Assembly (NCBI GenBank): GCA_949126835.1
Contig: OX421495.1
Coordinates: 20,055,079-20,119,078, forward strand
DNA length: 64,000 nucleotides
Direction: 5' to 3'
Source of the DNA: Anisus vortex
Lineage: Eukaryota > Mollusca > Gastropoda > Planorbidae
A program made the translations under genes and the position numbers. Positions 11,725-23,460 of this stretch are shown piece by piece. The first letter of the stretch is position 1, and each line of letters starts with the position of its first letter. The notes under the pieces were generated by a model. That model searched no databases, had not been told where the DNA came from, and saw nothing but the letters and a program-made list of their open reading frames with translations.

Positions 11725-12789
11725 TTAATGCATTTTAATCGTCGTATCTCCGCTAGAAAACGAAACAATCTTCATTTTGTTTAAAGTCTTATCCCAAAGT
11801 TTATGGATTGATTTTCTGTATTTAGAGCTTGTCTTGTAGTACAGTATGGTGTGAATGCTGGAATGGGCTGCATCATTCACAAAACCTAATGAGAAACAAA
11901 TGATGAACACGTTTCTGTGCGTCCCGTCGAAGCTGAATCCAGGTACGGACGCGCCTATTGCCACTGCAAAGACGTTGAAGCTGAAGGCGGCGGTGAAGAC
12001 CACGCCCACGACTATGACCATCTTCACGGCCTTTCTGTCGCGGTCCACCTTGACGCTGGACTGCCGTGCCGAGCTCTCTTTGTGCCATCGGGCAGTGGCG
12101 TTGTAGGCGACGACGAGCGCGCACGTCAGCGAGGGAACGGCGACGAATGACGCCAGCATGTAGACGCCGTACAGAAACAGGCTGACGCCTTCGAACTGGT
12201 AGCGGCTTTCCGTGAAGGCGATTTCAAGGAGAGTCGTATTGGTCAGCGGGTAGAACTTCCAGGTGAGATACATCGATGAGTACTCCGGCACCAGTGACAG
12301 GATCATGACTAGGTATATCAGTGCGATGACCACAGCCGTCCTGGTCGGGGTGATTATGACCTCGACCGTGAAAGGAAAAACAACGCACAGGCATCTCTCC
12401 AGCAGGATGTGGACGATTATCCAGGACGCGACACGAGAGAAACAGGCGTGCGGGAATCCAGCGGTCAGGTGCTTCACATCGGAAAAAGAGAACGGAATCT
12501 CCGAGGCCATCACTAAAGGGCTCCCGCACAGGTTGTATCAGACCAGAGTCAAAAGGCTGCAGAGGTCAGTGACGGCCAGCATCGTGAAGCTGATATTTAT
12601 AGAAGTGTCGAGCCCCTGACTGGAGAAGACCAGGACATTGATCACGTTACCCACGATTCCCAAAACTGCTATGATCGTGCACAGTATGACTCCAAAAAAA
12701 ATGTCAAAAAAGTCCCGTAGGTTATCACTGACCTCCCAACCCAGTAAAGCAGACTGAGACGTTATTATTTCTGAAGTATTATTCTCCAT
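11725..12789 (-). pseudogene. Chemosensory-type class A GPCR, gene 3, interrupted by one in-frame TGA
   Basis: On the minus strand the reading frame runs 354 codons from ATG at 12789 to TAA at 11725 with a single interruption: TGA at 12540-12538, after residue 83 (C-S-L-L-T-L-V). At the equivalent place clade II paralogues have Trp (L-L-W-Y-N-I-C-G-S-P) and here the text continues Y-N-L-C-G-S-P in the same frame, so one TGG-to-TGA change explains it. Everything else is preserved: sequons N3/N4, TM1 GIVGN, TM2 LAVTDLCSL, TM3 FPHACF...LERCLC, TM5, TM6 without proline, TM7, tail. TM7 has H-S-S where paralogues have N-S. With otherwise intact sequence this is either a very young pseudogene, a segregating null allele or an assembly error. 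A receptor starting after the stop would lack TM1-TM2. Confidence 0.88.
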
Positions 12790-13107
12790 CTTTGTAGCCT
12801 AGATACAAAAAATAGTTAAAGTTAAAGCAACTGTATATAATATATAAATGTTACATTTGAGGTTATCTATCTCGCATTATAAGTATAGGCCCTCCGTTAA
12901 AAAAAAAGTCATTACATCTTATAGTTCTTTGGTAAAATTGGGACTTTTGTGGGTTCGATTTCAGGTTTAAGGTTTCATTTTTTACCTGCTCTGGTTTGTT
13001 TAAAAATTTTGGTGTTGTCAAATCTGACGTAACTAACATATGTTGAGAAAAATTAAGGCGGAAAGGTAATTTTCGATCTTCTAACTGTTAATGCCTCGTA
13101 TTCCGTT
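12790..13107. other. Intergenic, upstream flank of gene 3
   Basis: About 320 bases of AT-rich DNA between the gene 3 start and a mobile element; it must contain any proximal promoter of gene 3, but I see no clear motif. Confidence 0.4.
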
Positions 13108-13109
13108 TA

Positions 13110-13666
13110 TAGGGCGTTTGCAATCACGTGACAAAAAGCACGTGATTTGTGTTTACTTTGATTAATGGTGTACAAGTAACAATGGCCGCTGTATTAATAA
13201 AGTTTTATATAGGTTCGAGCTTTTTTTAAATGATGTGTTGTGTTTTAAGTCTTATTAGGATTTAAGCTGTATTATGTATGTTAAATAAAATAGGCTATTT
13301 TTTTATTATCATAGACATAGATCATAGACAATGTGAGCCTATTAGTGACTTGACTAGATAGCCTATTCACCAACATTATCACTTGACATCGTAGCCTGGC
13401 CTACGAAACATTAAAATTAAAAGTGTAGGCCTAAAAAGTGAAATTGAAAGTGTAAATAGGTCTAGCCTAATCACATTAATCAATTACTCTACAGTACTAC
13501 TATTTACCTCCTTATTTTTGAGTAGGATAGCCAATATTCAGATGTGAATTTTGCATGATAAAGAAGTACTTCACCATTTTTGTACACCAATAGTGGCTTC
13601 TATTTACACAAATACGTCACTAAAAATAGTAAAAAACCTAAGCCACGCCCACTGAGAACGCCTTAT
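13110..13666 (+). mobile_element. TA-inserting non-autonomous element, family M, copy A (near full length)
   Basis: Starts TAGGGCGTTTGCAATC and ends AGAACGCCTTA; the two ends are short imperfect inverted repeats (TAG(G/A)GCGTT). Just inside the left end is a palindrome ATCACGTG-acaaaaag-CACGTGAT (13123-13146). The body contains ATAGGTTCGAGCTTTTTTTA and CATAGACATAGATCATAGAC. No open frame of note, so it is mobilised in trans if at all. Other copies are at 18.6, 20.0, 35.3 and 55.3 kb. Confidence 0.8.
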
Positions 13667-14264
13667 TGGGAACTAGCCTCTAAGATAATATAATATTCTA
13701 TACACCTAGACTAGATCTTAGTGTTCCTTCTACATTCATCTTGATTTACGGATTTTAATTTAACTATATTTTTTAAAATATGTTTTTGCGTACACAAAAA
13801 TGTTCCGTGAATTGTTTTTTATTACAGCCTCGTTAATTAACACAATTATTTAGAACTGTGGGGAGCGTCTTTCCTTTTTGCCCTCTCGTCACATGTGTCA
13901 TGTTTCTTTGAATTAGTGAAGCAATGTAACTAACAAAAGAAAACTTTCACTTAAAAAAATACCTTAGTTATTAGATTAGACACATCAAAACTATAGCGAA
14001 TTATTAAACAATGGGTAGATCTATATGCAACATTGAAAATACGAATTGTCGAAAACAAGAGGAAAGAGAAAATTATGAAATTGTTACTTGTGAATCGTGT
14101 TAGAACAATTAGTTACATAGAGTGGAAGACATTGTGTACATAAAAAAGAAGCTTTTTGAAATATATAGACAATTCAATGAATGAAACGGACACAAAATAA
14201 CAAGTAACTACTATCTCGTTACCTTATAATAGAAGAACAAAAATAATACGCTCAACTTTGTTAT
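13667..14264. other. Intergenic, no feature recognised
   Basis: AT-rich DNA between element M-A and a cluster of retrotransposon remnants. Nothing supported. Confidence 0.4.
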
Positions 14265-14335
14265 ATACTACTCCTCTGCTCCGATCTCTGCACTGGCTAT
14301 CTATCAACCACCGGATCTCCTACAGACTTTAAACC
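14265..14335 (+). mobile_element. Non-LTR retrotransposon fragment (RT C-terminal block)
   Basis: Translates on the plus strand to PLLRSLHWLSINHRISYR, the familiar block in the C-terminal part of CR1/L2-type reverse transcriptases. It is cut off by a fragment in the opposite orientation at about 14340. Confidence 0.6.
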
Positions 14336-14363
14336 TCTCTTCACCGGAGTGATCGAACCGAGA

Positions 14364-14720
14364 CTAATCTCTTAGGGTTCGGAGGACAAACACACTTGTA
14401 ATACGTTGCACAGCTAAATCACCGTATAGGTTCGGTGTAAACAGTTGACCGTTCCCATCCACTCTTTCCTCCTGCAAGGCAGGGCAGTCTAAAAGCAAAT
14501 GCTCGACCGTCTCTTCTGCTTCAAAGCAATGTCGACACCGAGAATCGAAATTGGGCCTAAATTGTCCAAAATAGGCACCAATGGGACAGTGTCCTGTATG
14601 GAACTGGGCTATCGTAGCCTGTTCTCTCATTCGGAGTCTCTACCACGGGTCAGCTCGATTTGGTCGTTTCAGTTGCCACACGCCTCGACGCTTGTCAGAC
14701 TCATCCCAGTTCTTCCACCA
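14364..14720 (-). mobile_element. Non-LTR retrotransposon 3' remnant, C-terminal zinc-knuckle-like block
   Basis: Minus-strand translation contains T-G-H-C-P-I-G-A-Y and C-R-H-C...E-T-V-E-H-L-L-L-D-C-P, typical of the end of LINE polyproteins. Upstream codons (W-Q-L-K-R-P-N-R-A-D-P-W) continue the same frame after a stop at the W-stop-R position, so the copy is dead. It sits between two plus-strand fragments of another LINE. Confidence 0.7.
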
Positions 14721-14744
14721 TTGTCTTCACTCCCACTCACGTAT

Positions 14745-15165
14745 TGATCTGCGGGCACTCTCAAAGGAGGACGGACCCTTTGGAGTGGATTTCCTACAAG
14801 CTGGCATCTCTATGTTACAAGTGCCTGAATGACTCTGCCCCCGACTAACTTCGCTCCTGTCTCGAGCCCTATAATCAATCCCGTCCTCTCCGCTCGGCTT
14901 CTGATACACTTACTCTTCAGATACCTCGTGTGAAACTGGTGTCCGCTGGCGAACTGGCATTCTTATACGTGGGCCCGTCCGCATGGACTACACTACAACT
15001 TCGACAGAGCCCTAGCTTTGACACCTTCAGAAGCCGGCTGAAGACCTACCTATTCAAGTAGCAGTTTATTCTTTTATTATTTTTCATTTATACATATTTG
15101 TCTTTTATTCGTTGTCTGTACTATGTCTGTAACTGTTGACAGCGCATTTATTATTATTATTATAT
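14745..15165 (+). mobile_element. CR1/L2-like LINE 3' end with ATT-rich tail
   Basis: The plus-strand frame shows WISYKLASLCYKCLNDSAPD, one stop, then P-R-V-K-L-V-S-A-G-E-L-A-F-L-Y-V-G-P-S-A-W and F-R-S-R-L-K-T-Y-L-F-K before the terminal stop at about 15061. This order is diagnostic of the C-terminus of CR1/L2-type reverse transcriptases. The 3' untranslated part ends in CAGCGCATTTATTATTATTA at about 15140-15163. Confidence 0.8.
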
Positions 15166-15639
15166 CTTTTTTTTATTTGAATGTAACCTTCATCAAATAG
15201 ATTCATGTCTATAAGTAATTAATTAAAAGTAAATTCGAAGTAAAGTTTAAAGCGGGTGAATGCCTTCATGTGCTTGCCAGGTCTGCTAAGTTCTTTGGGG
15301 TGATTCTAATGGGAAAATCTCATAAAAGGACTCCCCATCTTAATGATGTCATCAATGAACTACAACAAACAATCACGTTTTTATAGATTTTTTTTTACTA
15401 GTCAGGTAGATTTCAAAATAAACTCAGCGACCTAATGCAAAGTATGCTTTTGTACATTCCGTGTTCTAATTATACTGCATACATGCATCATGCCTTTATC
15501 AAACATTTCCTCTATAAATTAAGTAGATCAAAGCAAAAGAAACATAATGAAATGCTCCAAAATATTTTAGTGACGATGAAGCTCAAGGTTCTAGTGTATA
15601 TTTTTAAATAGCTTTTATAATATCTTTAGTTCTTCTTCT
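15166..15639. other. Intergenic, no feature recognised
   Basis: AT-rich sequence between two LINE remnants. Confidence 0.4.
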
Positions 15640-15862
15640 TCTGCTGCCTTCTCGTCTGAGGAACAGGCGATGATTATCGACGTCTGTGGTCCTTCCTAGG
15701 ATATAGGCCGCCAGCAAGGGTCCTCCAGGCATCTATATCCTGGGCCAGTCTCTCCAGCTTCCCCCAAGTAAGGCCAAATTCCTTGATATCTGCTTCTACA
15801 TCTCTGCACCAAGTGTTCCTTGGTCGACCTCTTTTCCGTTTTCCGTGAGGGTTCCTGTTCAT
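15640..15862 (-). mobile_element. LINE 3' remnant (KRKRGRPRNTW block)
   Basis: Minus-strand translation begins N-P-H-G and continues KRKRGRPRNTWCRDVEAD, then W-G-K-L-E-R-L-A-Q-D and W-R-T-L-A-G-G-L-Y-P. This is the recurrent C-terminal block of RTE-like retrotransposons in invertebrates. Only the last 60 or so codons remain. Confidence 0.75.
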
Positions 15863-17301
15863 ATTTAGTTAACAACTTCAAAATAAAACACACACAAAAA
15901 AAATAAAAAAAAATAATCTATAGGCCGACAATAAATTAACTTTACAATTTTACATTGTCTTTTCTTAGAATGTATTCTGTTAACACTACTGAGAGTGAAA
16001 TTCGATGTGGTATTAAAAACACCAGTTATATTATCATAATATTGCTCTTTCTTACAAAATGGGGTGAGTTAATGTAGACTTCTCTGCCCGATAGGCCGTT
16101 CAAAAAAAACTGTTCTCTCCCTTTTATTTATACTTTGAAGTTGAATCAGGTTGTGTGTTTGTTCAATCGGTGAATGTCACGTACATGGAGCTTCAAATGT
16201 GTCTGCGAAATTCCAGTGCACAAAGCTCTATCACAGATTTAAATATAATTATTTTAACCAAAAGACCAAGAAGTAATAGATCAATGCCCATAGCATGGGT
16301 AAAATTTTCACTAGGATGTAAAATATAATTTCGGTAGTCAATTAATAGTTTAAATTATACACCATGTCAAACAACAGGCGTAGATCGACGTTGTGGTATA
16401 ATAAAAGTGTTGAAATAATATATCCAACGAGATAGCAGAATAAAAAAAAAAGATTTATCCATTATCTAGCTAGACTCTGTTTGAAAGAAGTTGGCCTTTA
16501 ATTACAGCCTACTAACAGGAAAGCCGCCAGCACCAATTTTGCTTTAATGTCTTTCGATAGAAGTCTGTTCATTTTTGGCGCAAAAACGAATTTTAAAAAT
16601 CAAAAGAAATAACCTACTTTGAGGTCGTGTGTACAATTTTCTCTCAGAAAATCTGTAATATTAAAACTAGTATTTAATATTTAAAAAAAAATTATTCAAT
16701 TTTGATTTTAGCTTTTGAGTTTACTGTTAATTATAAGCATTCCGATATGACGTTTGGTCTAGTTTTGGTATACAATTATACATTACGTGGAATTAAAAGA
16801 GAAATTAGAGGCGAATTTTTTTAGAGAGAACATAGATTTTTATAGACAATTGATTTCAAAATTTAAGGGGTTAGAATATTGTGACTTGAAACATTCTCAT
16901 ATATGAATCTACTATCTCAATTTTTTTATTAATTAAAAAGTATATTATTAAAGCTTAAAGATTTAGAATAATTTCTATTTTAAATTAAAAGCTTATCAAT
17001 ATAGTATCCAGTAAAAAAGATGTGTTAATCTTGAACACTTCTATTCAAAAGCAAATGGAAATATGGCAATTGGAATGTGAGAACTTATATTGACCTAAAT
17101 ATTTCTATAAAGTTTTAGAAGTAAATAAGTCTTAAACTCTACAATGATCACCAAGTTACATGTATATAGTAGCTCTTGGTAGAATATTTGTACAAAAAAA
17201 ATAATTTCGTATTACGAAATTTATTGCAGTTAGCTTTCAAGCTGGTGTTTTTTATTTACAGTTTGTTTGAACTTTCTAAAGTAAGCGTACCTAATGCCCG
17301 C
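15863..17301. other. Intergenic, upstream of receptor stub gene 4
   Basis: Very AT-rich with A/T runs. No element or gene recognised. The open frame of the stub extends upstream to a TTG at 17176, but those 42 codons do not resemble a receptor N-terminus. Confidence 0.4.
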
Positions 17302-17679
17302 ATGTTTAATGTGACTTTAAAAAGGAAAAATATAGTGGAAGACAAACATAATTTGCTGAATGAGGAAACTAGAAGAATATTTCTTAAACTTATACATTTT
17401 GCCTTGTTCACTTGTTTTATAGCATTATGTGGTATTGTGGCCAATGGGCTCAGTCTACTAGTGCTCTGCAGACCAGGTCTGGACAATGCGGTCAACGTGA
17501 CAATAGCTAGCTTGGTGATATCAGACCTCTGCAGTCTTGTGACTATTTTTCTAGTCAATTTTTGCCCAAATATGAGTGTGTACGAAACGCCGATTAAATT
17601 GGATTTTGTGAAACTGCGCCTGTTTTTATATTTTTCTTTTTTTTTTATTGCATATATCTGTTTGATTATTATCTTTTAG
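17302..17679 (+). pseudogene. Receptor stub gene 4: N-terminus, TM1 and TM2 only
   Basis: From the ATG at 17302 the frame encodes an N-terminus with sequon N3, TM1 with GIVANGLSLLVL, the loop C-R-P-G-L-D-N-A-V-N-V, and TM2 with LVISDLCSLV, all matching the family. Similarity stops near Y-E-T-P-I-K-L-D-F (about 17605), where paralogues go on to the QHLTAGFPH block and TM3. It is replaced by a hydrophobic low-complexity stretch and a stop at 17677. I found no TM3-TM7 in the following kilobase. A 3'-truncated pseudogene is the likeliest reading; a split gene with a distant exon is not excluded but would be odd in an intronless family. Confidence 0.75.
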
Positions 17680-18629
17680 ATTAAAAATATTTTTTTAAAA
17701 TATATTTTCAATTATTAACTAAATGAGAATGTGTTTTTTAAAATTAGTAACTAGATTATGAACAACAGAAACAAAAATATTTAAAAAGAATGAGAATGTA
17801 CTTTCTTTAAATGTCTTAACGTTGCAATTCATATTAATTTGCAGGGTTTGTCTTTGAGTTGAACGTATGTATTTAATCATCAACCTAAAAAAATATCTTC
17901 TTGATTATTAACGACGGGATTACGTAACTTCCGCTTCATTTTGATTATAGTGATGGAGAGTTGCACAGGTCCTCAGCCTACTGTCTCGTACAGTCTATTA
18001 TGTTCCAGTGGCAAGAAATATTCTAGACTCTAGACACCTCGGTATGTTGTCCTTGCTTTCATCCCTGTTTGTCATAAGAATAAACCTATTGCATGAATTA
18101 TACGACGTCCAGGATGCCTATTTAAGGAAGGAATTTTGTAGATCTTTCCCCAGAGAGACATGTTTGTGTGCACTAAGGCTTTTGATTAATATATTTTTTG
18201 GTTCGCCCCGTTTCCCTAATCGCCACTTGAGGAAGCTCTCGATAGGAGAAAAAAAATAAACGAGTGTGATTGGCTTACATCTGGTTAAAGTGTTAAATTA
18301 ACTACTTAACGTGTGTTGGTCAATGTAGATACACTACTGGCATTGAATTAATACACTCAATTACATGTGTGTAAATCCAGGCTAGAAATGTCTAAGTTCA
18401 TTTATCCATTAGTCTAGAATGGAGACCAAGATAAGAATTGTGTCCTTTAGCCAACCAATGAGGGCTTGCTCTATATCCTTACACTCTTTTGTTTTGTTAA
18501 CCAAGCATGACATTATGATTATGCCTTTAAAGAAAACAAAATTTGGCTAAGTGAATGAAAGTTTAAAAGTGTCATTTTGTATGTTGGATGAAAATAATGA
18601 TGATTTTCTGCTCAATTATGTAAGCATCT
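17680..18629. other. Intergenic, no feature recognised
   Basis: AT-rich. The 83-codon frame at 18008-18259 shows no recognisable domain and I do not call it. Confidence 0.4.
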
Positions 18630-19053
18630 ACTGTTTCATATAGGCTCGAGCTTTTTTTAAATGATGTTTTGTGTTTTAAGTGTTGTTAAGATTTAAGCTG
18701 TATTATGTCTGTTAAATAAAATAGGCTATTTTATTATTATCATAGACATTGATCATAGACGATGTGAGCCTATTAGTGACTTGACTATATAGCCTATTCA
18801 CCAACACTATCAATTGGCATCGTAGCTGCCCTACTTAGGCATTAGCCCATTAGGTCTAGCCGGCCCTAGCCTAATCACATTAATCAATTAATCTACAGTA
18901 CTACTATTTACCTCATTATTTTTTTAGTAGGATAGCCAATATTCATATGGGAATTAGGCATGATAAGAAACTTCACCATATGCCATATTTGTTCCTCTAT
19001 TTACAAATGACGTCACTAGAAAACTTAAGCTCCGCCCATTGCAAACGCTCTAT
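18630..19053 (+). mobile_element. Family M element, copy B (left end missing)
   Basis: Matches copy A from CATATAGGCTCGAGCTTTTT to the right end GCAAACGCTCTA. The left inverted repeat and the CACGTG palindrome are absent, and the interior has small deletions. Confidence 0.75.
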
Positions 19054-19103
19054 TCACAAAGTTTCATAATTAGAAGTATTGACAAAAAAGCGACTTATTA
19101 TAT

Positions 19104-19794
19104 TGTTACGACCACAGTCCCCTTGTGGTCAGAGCCGTGTAAATGTTGTTGATAATTCGCGTTCGTCCTAGGGTAGATTTTGGTTATTTTTATTTATATT
19201 TCAGTATTACACGAACTCTCCTTATTGTCCTGGGCACAAACTCAGGATTTGCGTTCTAACAGTTCATTTCCTTGACGTTGTAGTTGTAAATAAATATGTA
19301 TATTATAATATTGTAAACAATAAAATAAAATAGTAACTTGACGAGGAAGCTTCAGTGTAAATGTTGTTGATAATTTAAATTCAGGTTGCAAGTGTGTACA
19401 ATAAATGTAGTATTTACAGCAATAATTAAATAGTGCCAACACAAGTTTCCATCCAACAGACGACTCAAAAGAAAATCTACAAAACTCTCTTAAAACTCTC
19501 TTTAACTCTCTTAAACTGGCTGCCAAGCCAGGCGCCTAGCCTTAAATACTCGCGGAGAAGGGCGGGGAACATACCTATTACTAGGAGGGGTGAAAATAAT
19601 GGTATCATTGACACAACTCATAATAAAAACGATAGTTTTAACATGAACTCCCCAGTACGAGAAAAAATAAACTATTCCTAGCCATTCCGAGAATTGAGGT
19701 CGGCACAAGAGTGGATTCCTAGAATAGTCTAGGCTTAGTACCTCCCACAAAACTTTTGTTGAGAGAGAGCTATGGGCGCTATTAATACATGACA
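19104..19794. mobile_element. Probable solo LTR of a retrotransposon
   Basis: The segment begins TGTTACGACCACAG and ends ACATGACA, so has the TG...CA ends of an LTR, and is flanked by ATAT at 19100-19103 and 19795-19798, a possible 4-bp target duplication. It contains a direct repeat TGTAAATGTTGTTGATAATT at 19139 and about 19358. No internal gag-pol is present. The short AT-only duplication makes the boundaries tentative. Confidence 0.5.
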
Positions 19795-19984
19795 ATATAC
19801 TGGTAATACAGTAAAAAATTAAAAACAAAAAGTTGAAAAACAATATTTTCTAAATACAGAGACTTGGCTGGAACACAATAAAAACATGCATTAAAATTTA
19901 AACTGAAACATTTTAGTAATCAAAACATATTGAGATGCCAATAAAATATTTTACTTGATTGAACGAATGAAATAATGCTCAACT

Positions 19985-20348
19985 TATAGAACGTTTTCAA
20001 ATGCTTAAGAGCATAAGTTTTTTAGTGACGTCATTTGTAAATAGAAGCCACATGAGGAACAATTATGGCGAATGTTCTTTATCATGCCGAATTCACATAT
20101 TTATGAATATTGGCTATCCTACTTAAAAATAAGGAGGTAAATAGTAGTAGATCATCTTCTATGATCTATGTCTATGATAATAGGCCTAATACAGCTTAAA
20201 TCTTAATAAGACTTAAAACACAAAACATCATTTTAAAAAAAAGCTCGAGCCTATATGAAACTTTATTAATACAGCGGCCATTGTACACCACTACACAAAG
20301 CAAACAAAAATCACGTGCTTTTTGTCACGTGATTGTAAATGCCCTATA
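19985..20348 (-). mobile_element. Family M element, copy C (inverted, internal deletion)
   Basis: Read on the minus strand it starts TATAGGGCATTTACAATCAC, has the palindrome with two CACGTG sites, GCCGCTGTATTAATAAAGTT and the right end AACGTTCTATA. It is about 200 bases shorter than copy A. Confidence 0.8.
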
Positions 20349-21312
20349 ACCCGGTTTGTTTTGTTTCATTTGTTGTTTAAATGAAAATTTAGGTTTTAAA
20401 AATGTTCACAATTCGTTTGAAAGTAAATAATTATACAGGAAGGAAACAAAAAACTATATCTAAACCATTTGTGAAAAGGCACATGTGTCATTTATAACAT
20501 AAAACATCAATATGTTTTATATTGTGATTATTTTGATGACAAACCTACTTTGTTTTATACAGGATTAAATAATATTGCAAAATTCCATAGCCTGGCACAT
20601 AATCACAACAAAAGTTATTTACACAATAATTACAAGATATTATTATATATAACACACAAACAAAACTCAACTATTCCTCTTTCCCTTAACAATTCTCAGA
20701 CGGACAAACAATCTATTATACCATTCCTATACCTTTTATCGTCATGACGACACAAATACATCAAGCCCATTATTGTTTTTCTTTTCTGCCTAATTAAAAT
20801 GTTGCGATAATTACTCGATAAAGTGTATAGTTTAAAATTTAAATCGATTAGATTTGATTGAATAAAGAATTAAATATAAAATGTTTTTTTCTTAATTGTT
20901 CTGTTTACAACGATTCTTAAATTTAAAAACATGGAAACTTTTACTAATTATAAACAATCAATTTTTTAAATTATTTACAATCAAGATAATTGTTTTTTCT
21001 TATGTATTAGTCTGTATTTGATTTTAATTGGATACATGTCCACTTCTTGACGATATAACACACTGAGTATTTGTCATATCACATATTTAAATAAAATAAA
21101 ACCCTTTTAAGTATGAGCTGTATTTGCAGGTAAATGAAAGACATTTTTGTAAGATCTAAGAAAGACAGGTTTTATTATTTTAAAGCATAGTTTAATTTGT
21201 TATGAAGTATAAAATCAATAGTAGTAATTTGGACATACCGGCCACTGTAAAGTCTAATATGTGTGTAAGCATTTTAAAGATTTCACCAAAGCGTTTAAAC
21301 CAAAATGTAAAC
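20349..21312. other. Intergenic, very AT-rich
   Basis: No gene or mobile element recognised. Confidence 0.4.
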
Positions 21313-21450
21313 ATTTAACAACAAATTTAACAACAAATTTAACAACAAATTTAACAACAAATTTAACAACAAATTTAACAACAAATTTAACAATAAATTT
21401 AACAACAAATTTAACAACAAATTTAACAACAAATTTAACAACAAATTTAT
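21313..21450. repeat. 12-bp tandem repeat (AACAACAAATTT)n
   Basis: About eleven near-identical 12-bp units, with one ACAATA variant. Because the unit length is a multiple of three, it creates an open frame of T-T-N-L repeats that should not be mistaken for a gene. Confidence 0.92.
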
Positions 21451-22059
21451 TTTAACATTAGCTCTTTTGTTGCTTACATCACAACGATAAAAACATTTTT
21501 TGTAATGTGCTAAACACGATATAATGTTAATGTCTAGGCTTGGATTTTGTATATTATACAGTAAAAGTAAATGTCTATCAAAAATTGAGAATATTCAAAA
21601 TTTGAATTATTTATTCATTCATATGGGGGGGGGGGTATTTAACGAGCAATAGACACAGAGAGCGGAGTGAAATAATATCTTTACAAGTAATATTTTTCAC
21701 GAGTATTAATATTGGTGCATTTTTAAAAAAGGTTTAAAGGTTTTGACTAGATCAAAAAGAAAAGCAAATTAAAGCAGAAATTCCTTATAGACTTGACCGA
21801 AAAATGTGTACACGGGAGAGGAGAGCTGGCAACTGTTCGATAAATATACTTTGTATATTGCTTACAATTGATGTTCATTTCAGTATTATAATTGTACGCT
21901 GGTAGAAATTTTACATGGTGTGAGACTCCGTTAGTTTCGAGGAAAAAGTTTAACATTTAGGGGAGATTTTGAATGCTCAAAAGTATGCATTAACTACATA
22001 TAATATCTTATAACATAGGCTACAAACAAGAGTTAAAAATAGACGACGGAGTTTCATTG
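21451..22059. other. Intergenic; G run
   Basis: AT-rich; a run of ten G at about 21625-21634. Nothing else supported. Confidence 0.4.
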
Positions 22060-22640
22060 GAGGTATTAAGTCCAACCTTTCAGTGGTGATTTTAAAGCCG
22101 GCATATAGGGGGTGGTGATTGAGACTTGGTCCAGAGTGTTCCACAGTCTAATGGCTGACGGAAACAAATAATATTTGTAAACGTCGGTGCGTGCGAGCGG
22201 AACACGCAGTTTGAGCTGATGACCTCTGGTAGAGCGGGACACTTGTTGGATGTGACCTGGCTGTTTGGACATGTCCACGTGGCAATTCATGATCTTGTAC
22301 ATCATCGTGGCTTTTGTCTACCCCTCTGTGGGGCTGAAGGTGGAGTTTGACCATCAAAGCAGAGGCGCCTGTTTTGAGGCCGTAGTCCTGTAGTCCTGTT
22401 CACGTCGTTGGGTCATGTCCAACGTGGATATCAGGTGTTGTTAGTGGGGATCCCACAATATCGATGCGTAGGCCTACTCCAGGATGGGTCTAGCTAAACT
22501 ATAAAAACAATGGATCTGGATTCTTGTGGAGCATCCCTTGAGTTTCCTATGGACGAAGGTGCAGGCTCTGTTAGCTTTGGCAACAATAGATTGGATATGT
22601 TAGCAGGAAAATGGACCATTTCAATTTCACACAGTTCTTT
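22060..22640 (-). mobile_element. LINE 3' end, decayed reverse-transcriptase C-terminus
   Basis: Minus-strand translation gives in order K-A-N-R-A-C-T-F-V-H-R-K-L-K-G-C-S-T-R, L-A-R-P-I-L-E-(stop)-A-Y-A, then, after frameshifts, T-M-M-Y-K-I-M-N and S-T-R-G-H, A-R-T-D-V-Y-K-Y-Y-L-F-P-S-A-I-R-L-W-N. These blocks define the C-terminal third of a common animal LINE reverse transcriptase (Jockey/CR1 group). Stops and frameshifts show it is dead. Confidence 0.8.
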
Positions 22641-23030
22641 TAATATTATGTCGTAACATTTCAAATATTTAATGTTAAAAATTATGTCCATGACGTCAGG
22701 TCAAGTCTTGAATGAACTTCTTAAAAATAATCTTCAGGAGCAATGGGTGCGCCATCTTTTTAAAACTGACCAATCAATGGCACCTATTTATTGTAATTAA
22801 GAGCGCAAGTGTTTTGAAATTATTAATTTTGTTATTATCGGGGTAGCTTTCATCAGCAATCACAATAGCAACACAGTATATATCTATTAGTGTCTTGCAT
22901 CAAATGTTTGCTGATAGAACGTCCATTTTATTAAATGCTATCCTGGTTGAATTTAGAAAAAAAAAGAAAATTCACCACGCTCAAATAAGTGTCGTCTTGG
23001 AGAGTTAAGGTAATCAGCCTAAAATATTTT
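22641..23030. other. Intergenic, no feature recognised
   Basis: AT-rich sequence between a LINE remnant and SINE-like heads. Confidence 0.4.
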
Positions 23031-23270
23031 TAACTCCTGCAGGGCGGGAGAGATTGAACGGCTGGCAGGGCTGGAACCCGTGTAGTCATGTTGACAGACC
23101 GGTATAGTGGTGATATAATAAACCAAATTGAATACAGGTGAAATGTTATGGTAAAGAGACAGCCGATTTGAGAAAGGAACCTAGCGAGATTCAAACCCTT
23201 CCTCATCAGCAACGCATCGCACAGGCATTAACAAAGGTGCACTGCAAACCACTATGCCTTCCGCACATAA
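23031..23270 (-). repeat. SINE-like, two tRNA-derived heads (family 2)
   Basis: Minus strand: 23110-23031 contains a tRNA-like A box (CACTATACCGGTCT region) and a B box region around GGGTTCCAGCC. 23270-23183 contains GGCATAGTGGTTTGCAGTG and GGGTTTGAATCTCGC. Both resemble tRNA promoter halves but do not fold convincingly as functional tRNAs. They are related to the single head at 38.06 kb. Confidence 0.5.
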
Positions 23271-23460
23271 CAACGAAAAAGTTTTTTCTACTATAGTAAT
23301 ACATGACTGATGCTTTAGACTTTAATCCACATATCATAACTAACTAGTTACACATACATTAGAAGATAGAGCATACAGTAATGTTCATTGATACAATTTT
23401 TCAGAAGTAGAAGCAGAATGCGTAAAATAGTAAAACCGGAATATAATTTTATAATTTTTT

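Noticed and set aside
11725..12513. Gene 3 as a shorter functional receptor starting after the stop
   Set aside because: It would lack TM1 and TM2, and the upstream codons are fully family-like, so a nonsense change in a longer gene is simpler.
21261..21455. 64-codon frame rich in T-T-N-L
   Set aside because: Entirely produced by the 12-bp tandem repeat.
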